Assembly: GCA_016861185.1 (NCBI GenBank)
Contig: BOKW01000001.1
Coordinates: forward strand, 1-64,000
Direction of reading: 5' to 3'
Length of the DNA: 64,000 nt
From: Betaproteobacteria bacterium
GTDB taxonomy: Bacteria; Pseudomonadota; Gammaproteobacteria; Burkholderiales; Burkholderiaceae_F
A program made the position numbers and the translations under genes. Shown piece by piece: positions 59,280 to 64,000 of the stretch. The notes beneath the pieces are model-generated. The model did no database searches and was not told the origin of the DNA. It saw only the letters and a list, made by a program, of their open reading frames with translations. Positions within the stretch are counted from its first letter, which is position 1; each line of letters opens with the position of its first letter.

Positions 59280-60539
59280 CTACTTCGCCTTCGTGAGCGT
59301 CTTCAGGACATCGGACAGAAGGTCGAACAGCTGATGCCGCGTCACAGGCTCGTCGCGCTCTGGCGAGTCTGGTTGGCCGAAGAACTTCTCGGTCAGCTTC
59401 TCTTTGAGTTCGTGGCGCTTGGCCTCCGGAAGCTGCACCAAGTACGCATCAATTGACGCAAGCTCCACCTGCAGCTTTCGGTTCTGTTGCTCGCGCCGCC
59501 GATGCTTCGACGATTCCTGCGCTGCATAGATCGCCGGGATTGCAATGACGAAAACCGTCCCAAGCCGGAACAAGAAGATCTTCCAATCGACGGCTGGATG
59601 TTCAAAGCTCTGGTAGAAGCTCACTCCTCCAACGACGATCATTGCCGCCATGAGCGCGAGTGCGATCCACCGGAGTAGATTGGCGGCGCGCGCATCCGAA
59701 TCTGCTGTACGAGCGAAGTGACCTGAAAGCGACGCTGAGCCAATCGCCCCGAATATCTCGTTCACCTCTGCTTGCCGCCTCGCGAAGAAGTCCATGAACT
59801 CCTTGCTAGCCTTCTCGCTGCCCTCCTTGAGCACGGACCACTCGGCGGCCCGCGCTGCGGCAGCGTCATTCGCCTGCGCATCGAGGTCGGCTTTCTGTTT
59901 GTTGAACTCCGTCAAGAACCGCTGCGACGCAGTGGCGAACTCCGAAGCGCGATTTGCCTCGGCCTGAGAGAACTGCTTTTGAAACTCAGCGATCGATTGG
60001 TCGAGCCGCCCCTTCTGACCCTCGATCGTCTGACGGAGTGCCTCTAAGTCTGCAGCTGCGGCTTGGCTCTGCGCCATCAATGTGGCCAGCTGCGCCTCCG
60101 ATTGCTGTGTCTTTTTCCTCAGGTTCTCCAGCTCGTCGATAAGACGCTGCTCGAAAGCGCTTGTGGCGTCACTCAGAGCGCGAATGAACTCCGGCGGCGG
60201 AGTTGTATCAATTGGCCTTAGTACATTTAACACCTCGTCAACGGTGTTGTTGGCGTTCTGAAGCTGCGAGAGATTCGCGGACTGCGCGAAGTCGCGTACA
60301 TAAGTCAGCAAGTTGGCCAGCCACGACCCGACGTTTGCCCACGTGTTCGCATGAAAGAGTTCGGGGTCTAGCGATGCCATGCGCGCGTTAAGCACACGGA
60401 GCGTCTTCTGGAGTCGCGCCAAGTTGACCAGATCGGTCGGCGACAAAGTTTCGGTCTTCGCTGTGTCAAGAAGCGCCAAGGCCTCGCTGATTCGCTGAGG
60501 CGCCTGAACAGATTCGTAGTTCTGCTTCCATGTGGACAT
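59280..60539 (-). CDS. Large coiled-coil protein with two membrane helices, hsd cargo
   Basis: The 419-residue protein is unlike any family I can name. Residues 1-120 are helical; about 125-265 form a long coiled coil (LIDELENLRKKTQQSEAQLA, GQKGRLDQSIAEFQKQ). Two membrane helices at about 288-308 and 320-340 form a hairpin, and a charged C-terminal cytoplasmic part ends KLTEKFFGQPDSPERDE. GGGGGAG sits a few bases before the ATG. It lies 14 bases after the DUF3800 gene. The coding DNA is visibly richer in A and T than the backbone, suggesting recent transfer. A membrane effector role is inference. Confidence 0.75.
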   Translation of the reverse strand: MSTWKQNYESVQAPQRISEALALLDTAKTETLSPTDLVNLARLQKTLRVLNARMASLDPELFHANTWANVGSWLANLLTYVRDFAQSANLSQLQNANNTVDEVLNVLRPIDTTPPPEFIRALSDATSAFEQRLIDELENLRKKTQQSEAQLATLMAQSQAAAADLEALRQTIEGQKGRLDQSIAEFQKQFSQAEANRASEFATASQRFLTEFNKQKADLDAQANDAAAARAAEWSVLKEGSEKASKEFMDFFARRQAEVNEIFGAIGSASLSGHFARTADSDARAANLLRWIALALMAAMIVVGGVSFYQSFEHPAVDWKIFLFRLGTVFVIAIPAIYAAQESSKHRRREQQNRKLQVELASIDAYLVQLPEAKRHELKEKLTEKFFGQPDSPERDEPVTRHQLFDLLSDVLKTLTKAK

Positions 60540-60553
60540 CGGCACTCCCCCTC

Positions 60554-61705
60554 TTATGTTCTTCCGTCCGGCAACAGTCCCACGAGCGCCTTCAGACGTC
60601 TCTCTTCATCGATACGCTGAATCTCCCGTCCTCGCTCGAGTTGCGCCGCCGACATTTCTTCCAGCTCTGGCAGCTGACTGAACCACTTCGACCAACGGTG
60701 CTCGATTGCCCTCAGCGAAATCTCATCGGTTCTGCTACGGCGCATGTGCGCGTAGACGAGAGCGCGAAGCTCCGGCGGCAGTTCGGCGCCCTCCATCGCT
60801 CGCTTGAAGATCCACAAGTGAACGTCTACCAAGTCCAGCCCAAAGCTCTCGGTCCCGGTGGAAAACTCGATCGGTACGTCAGGGACGTGCGTTTGGTCAA
60901 CTGTCGGAAGACCCGGCCCCATTGATGCCTTCAATCCGCGCGCATTGCGATAGAACTCGGCCAGCGTACGTTGAGCCTTGTTGAATTGGGACTGCTGGTC
61001 CACGATGATTCGCGACGCTCTCGTCTCCGTCACCTTGAGGCGGCGCGCGATCCCGTGCATGACCGACTGAAATCCGATCACGTTCGGTGTCACTTGGAGC
61101 ATGTCCTTCTTCGTCGGTACGTTGTAAGAGATCTCGCCCGGGTTGGCCTCCGCCCATGTCAGAGCATCACCAATCAGCTGTCTTGACCGGGCGTCGGGTA
61201 ACTGACCTACGCGACTGCGAAGCGCGCGACACACCTGCTGCATGGCGGGCAGGGCAACTCTGTTATCTGGCGTGATTCGCGCCTGCCAAGCCATCTGAGC
61301 AAGCTCTTCGTCGAATAGCGCTGCCAGCTTTATCAGCAGCACGTAACGCATTGGCGTCCAGTAACCGGTCCACGTAATCGCCGGATTCACGCCTTGGTCA
61401 AACACTTGATCGAAGAAGCAGATGACAGCGTGATCCGGCTTGGCAACGCGATAGACATCGAATCGGATATCGAACTGCCTCACAAGCGAAACAACGCTTG
61501 GCGCCACCTCGACGAGTCTTCCGATCCCGAGTTCGGCCGCGTGAAGACGTTCCACGCCAAGCCGTCTGCGCATCGCACGAACTCCATCGGCTGTCACAGC
61601 ATCGAGGTTCACGCGGCTCGATAGGACGCCGTAGTAGAGGAGTGGCTGTGCCGGATCAAACAGATTCGGCCCGGTGTGCCCCGACTCATCAACGTAGAAA
61701 TACAT
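60554..61705 (-). CDS. DUF3800 protein, hsd cargo
   Basis: The 383-residue protein begins with the DUF3800 signature MYFYVDESGHTGPNLFD, with Asp6-Glu7 as the first acidic pair of an RNase H-like fold. It continues with LLYYGVLSS, a middle region around DVYRVAKPDHAVICFFDQVFD and a later VDQQSQFNKAQRTLAEF (acidic residue in the predicted active site) and GLDLVDVHLWIFKRAMEG. DUF3800 proteins are common in phage-defence islands, but their activity is not established. It lies 21 bases after hsdS and 14 bases before the coiled-coil membrane protein gene, suggesting a two-gene unit. Confidence 0.82.
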   Translation of the reverse strand: MYFYVDESGHTGPNLFDPAQPLLYYGVLSSRVNLDAVTADGVRAMRRRLGVERLHAAELGIGRLVEVAPSVVSLVRQFDIRFDVYRVAKPDHAVICFFDQVFDQGVNPAITWTGYWTPMRYVLLIKLAALFDEELAQMAWQARITPDNRVALPAMQQVCRALRSRVGQLPDARSRQLIGDALTWAEANPGEISYNVPTKKDMLQVTPNVIGFQSVMHGIARRLKVTETRASRIIVDQQSQFNKAQRTLAEFYRNARGLKASMGPGLPTVDQTHVPDVPIEFSTGTESFGLDLVDVHLWIFKRAMEGAELPPELRALVYAHMRRSRTDEISLRAIEHRWSKWFSQLPELEEMSAAQLERGREIQRIDEERRLKALVGLLPDGRT

Positions 61706-61726
61706 GTTGAGTGGCAGGCTCTCGTG

Positions 61727-62992
61727 CTAGACATCCCTGTGCCGGGCGGTGACACGAGGCGAAATGGTCGTTGAAATCGCGAATGCCTTCGTCAAGACCG
61801 CCCGCCGTAGCACCTGCGCGCGCTTCAGGTTCGCGTCGACCTCGGCTTCCACCTCGCGGACGATGGAGAGGCGGCGATCGAGTTCGGCGACGATCTGTAC
61901 TTGACGTTCCAGGCTGGGCAACGGTATCTCCGTCGCCTGCACGTCCTTCTGATTGATGCTCGCTTGGTTCACGGCCCACTTGGCGTTCGCCGTCAGGCGC
62001 CGCTTGCCGATCCTGCTACCGAGGTAGAGCTCGACGTATCGAGGACGCACCCCTGGCACCAGACGAAACCGCATCATGTTCGACTCGAACAGCGCTCCGG
62101 CCAGCACATCGGGGACAACGACGCATTTGCCCAGGTGCGACATGCTGTTGACCCGGTTGACGAGCACGTTGCCCTGCTGCAGTGCCCATGTCGACACCTG
62201 AGACGGAGTGGCGCGAACTCGGCGAAGTTCCGCGACAGGTCGGATCCAATCTGTCTGGTAGTCGTCGATGCGGACGATCGGCGTTCCACTGCCGTACGCA
62301 CCCTTTGGCAGATACAAGCCGTTCTGTGGGCCCTCGGAGATCAGCTGCCCCAGGACTGCATTCGGCTCGGACGCGAAGGCGTCATCGAGTGCGCGCTGGC
62401 GATATGCAGCGAGCCGCGTGACGACGCGCTTGAGGTTGGCGACGGCTTCGTCAAGGCGGGAGATCTGCTTTTCGATTTCGGCGACGATGCGGCGTTGCTC
62501 GTCGATCGGGGCGATCCGAATCGGGAGCTTCTTCGCGCTCGCGCCCGAGAGTTCGAGAAACGTTGTGCCGCTGGCAAGCGCCTCGGCTCGCTGCTTCGAA
62601 CACTTGAGCCACCAGTAGACGTACTCAGGCAGTACGCCGTCCTTGAGCACGAAGCTCTTGAACCCCTGATTGGTGGCGACGGGATTGCGTGCGATGGCGA
62701 CATAGCCGATTGGTGCGCGCGAAGTGAAAAGCACGGTGCCCGCTGGAAGCAGCCTGGCTGAAGACGATTCGAGGCCCTTCCGTGTAATGAACCGCGCGCC
62801 GTGGGAGATGTACTTCTCCGCGTACCCAGAGAGGTCCGCTGGCGTGATCCACGGAACGTCGCCCCCTTCAAAATTCGTCGAGTCGTTCGTTCGAGGCGTA
62901 CCGCCGCCGACCACTTCGGCGATTTCCCCCATCGTCGTCCAGTACCAGCCCGCTCGGAGCGTCGGCGGCCTTTCATCGAGCACAGCACTCAC
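61727..62992 (-). CDS. hsdS: Type I restriction-modification specificity subunit HsdS
   Basis: The 421-residue subunit carries two target recognition domains (about 15-175 and 215-385). Each is followed by a conserved coiled-coil spacer (PIDEQRRIVAEIEKQISRLDEAV and LPSLERQVQIVAELDRRLSIV). TRD1 starts WYWTTMGEIAEVVGGGTPRTN. The two-TRD layout implies a bipartite recognition site; its sequence cannot be derived. The GTG start at 62992 overlaps the hsdR stop (GTGA), so both are translated together. Confidence 0.92.
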   Translation of the reverse strand: MSAVLDERPPTLRAGWYWTTMGEIAEVVGGGTPRTNDSTNFEGGDVPWITPADLSGYAEKYISHGARFITRKGLESSSARLLPAGTVLFTSRAPIGYVAIARNPVATNQGFKSFVLKDGVLPEYVYWWLKCSKQRAEALASGTTFLELSGASAKKLPIRIAPIDEQRRIVAEIEKQISRLDEAVANLKRVVTRLAAYRQRALDDAFASEPNAVLGQLISEGPQNGLYLPKGAYGSGTPIVRIDDYQTDWIRPVAELRRVRATPSQVSTWALQQGNVLVNRVNSMSHLGKCVVVPDVLAGALFESNMMRFRLVPGVRPRYVELYLGSRIGKRRLTANAKWAVNQASINQKDVQATEIPLPSLERQVQIVAELDRRLSIVREVEAEVDANLKRAQVLRRAVLTKAFAISTTISPRVTARHRDV

Positions 62993-64000
62993 GCCGCCAG
63001 CTCCCGATTCAGCTCATCGATCACCTTCGGCAACTCCGCCCCGAAAAGCTGATGCACCCTCCCCAGCCCGCCGCGCTGGTCGAACGGCGCGTAGCCGAAG
63101 TCCTCGGCCTCGATGCCGAGGTTGCTGGCGATGTGCTCGGCCATCTTCTCCAGCCACCAGCGCTGCTCCTCGGTGAACACCTTGCCCGCCGTCTGCTGCT
63201 GCGCCAGCCACGCCTTGAAGTTAGCGGCCACGCGCTCGGGGTAGGGCACCAGCTCGTTCTCCTGGTGCATCGCGTAGCGCACCAGTGAGACCAGATCGGT
63301 GAGGATGCGGCGGCGGCTTGCGCCCTTGACCTTGCTCTGGTCCAGCGCGGCGTAGGCCTGCCAGAGCTGGCTATCGGTCCACAGGTGCGGCGGGGCCTGC
63401 AGCCTGTCGGCCAGCGCCTTCAGGTCTTCGAACTTCAGCGGCGCCTTGGTCGGGCGGTTGTAGAGGATCTGCAGCGCGGTGATCTCGTCGCGGTGCTGGG
63501 CGATGAAGGCTTCGAAGCTTTGCACGATGCCCTGCGCGCGCTCGCGCGCGGCCTCGGAGAAGCCGGCTTCGAGCACGCGGTCTTGCGTGACGATGTCGAT
63601 CACCAGTTCCTTCTGCTGCTTCAGGGTGAGGATCAGCGTGCGCAGCGCGGGGTTGGAGAGCGGCTTGACGGCGTGGCGCAGCGCGGCCTCGGTTTCCTGC
63701 GGCGAGCGGTCCTCGCGCGGGTCCAGCGCCTGCACGATGCCGCGCGAGAGTGCCTTCAAGTCCAGGCCGCCAGCTTCGGTCACCACCTTCGCGCGCTCGG
63801 CGTCGCTGAGCTGCGCGTCCAGCCGCGCCAGGCGCACGGCCACGCTGGAGAGCACCTCGGGCTCCACGTTGCCCAGGCTCACGGCCTGCAGCAGCGCGTC
63901 CAGCGGCACGCTCTTCTTCTGGTCCATCGGCCGGCTGTCGGTCTTGTCGCGCTCGCACACGCCCACGCAGTCGACGATGACAAAGTGGTCCTTGTGCACG
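62989..64000 (-). CDS. hsdR: Type I restriction endonuclease HsdR, C-terminal part (5' end outside window)
   Basis: The 336 visible residues correspond to the C-terminal domain of an EcoEI-type HsdR: TLKQQKELVIDIVTQDRVLEAGFSEAARERAQGIVQSF, LQILYNRPTKAPLKFEDLKALADRLQ and LVRYAMHQENELVPYPERV. The DEAD-box motor and nuclease domains would lie beyond the right edge. The frame is open to the end of the window, so the true start is outside. It is the first of the hsd genes in transcription order. Confidence 0.9.
   Translation of the reverse strand, partial: VHKDHFVIVDCVGVCERDKTDSRPMDQKKSVPLDALLQAVSLGNVEPEVLSSVAVRLARLDAQLSDAERAKVVTEAGGLDLKALSRGIVQALDPREDRSPQETEAALRHAVKPLSNPALRTLILTLKQQKELVIDIVTQDRVLEAGFSEAARERAQGIVQSFEAFIAQHRDEITALQILYNRPTKAPLKFEDLKALADRLQAPPHLWTDSQLWQAYAALDQSKVKGASRRRILTDLVSLVRYAMHQENELVPYPERVAANFKAWLAQQQTAGKVFTEEQRWWLEKMAEHIASNLGIEAEDFGYAPFDQRGGLGRVHQLFGAELPKVIDELNRELAA

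Overview
The window is high-GC DNA whose gene content points to a betaproteobacterium, most likely of Burkholderiales or Rhodocyclales type. The basis is the mix of upp, MaeB-type malic enzyme, acetoacetyl-CoA synthetase, DadA, a PotABCD-like polyamine transporter, PagL, SoxX, a BLUF sensor and DMT/EamA transporters, together with the dispersed palindromic repeats. No rRNA, tRNA, CRISPR array or complete insertion sequence was recognised. The assignment is inferred from gene content only.

1-47 kb is an ordinary chromosomal backbone of short operons. It runs: amidohydrolase and isochorismatase; class II aldolase; AlkC-type DNA glycosylase, NYN-LOTUS protein and upp; a four-PAS hybrid histidine kinase; an ILVBL-like ThDP enzyme; an acyl-CoA ligase; an EamA transporter; an ABC1 kinase with acetoacetyl-CoA synthetase; Uup ABC-F; DadA; a transaminase with a complete polyamine-type ABC transporter; two small envelope proteins; MaeB; a thioredoxin protein; BLUF, FolE and PagL; an orphan SoxX; an HtrA-like protease ahead of a MoxR-DUF58-VWA operon; an acyltransferase, FGGY kinase, NUDIX, BrkB, a GIY-YIG-like protein and an MFS carrier. 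Three families of palindromic repeat lie between these genes. One family has also inserted in frame into Uup and HsdM.

47-55 kb is a zone of turnover. A DUF433/DUF5615 toxin-antitoxin pair abuts the 5'-truncated remnant of an excalibur-domain gene. A glyoxalase-II-like gene has a decayed partial copy 5 kb away. A NERD-UvrD helicase and a ParE-type module are broken by frameshifts and a deletion. An AbiEi-like regulator stands without its toxin, under a promoter that contains a palindrome. A zeta-toxin kinase overlaps a 52-residue basic protein.

55-64 kb is a type I restriction-modification locus transcribed leftwards (hsdR, hsdS, then hsdM) and interrupted by cargo. Between hsdS and hsdM lie a DUF3800 gene and a gene for a large coiled-coil protein with two membrane segments, in DNA that looks less GC-rich. 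Next come a truncated second copy of the hsdM 5' end, a Schlafen/AlbA_2-type ATPase gene that starts inside that truncated copy, a small membrane protein gene, and finally the intact hsdM. This split, partly duplicated hsd locus is the best candidate here for an undescribed composite defence system; that function is inference from context.
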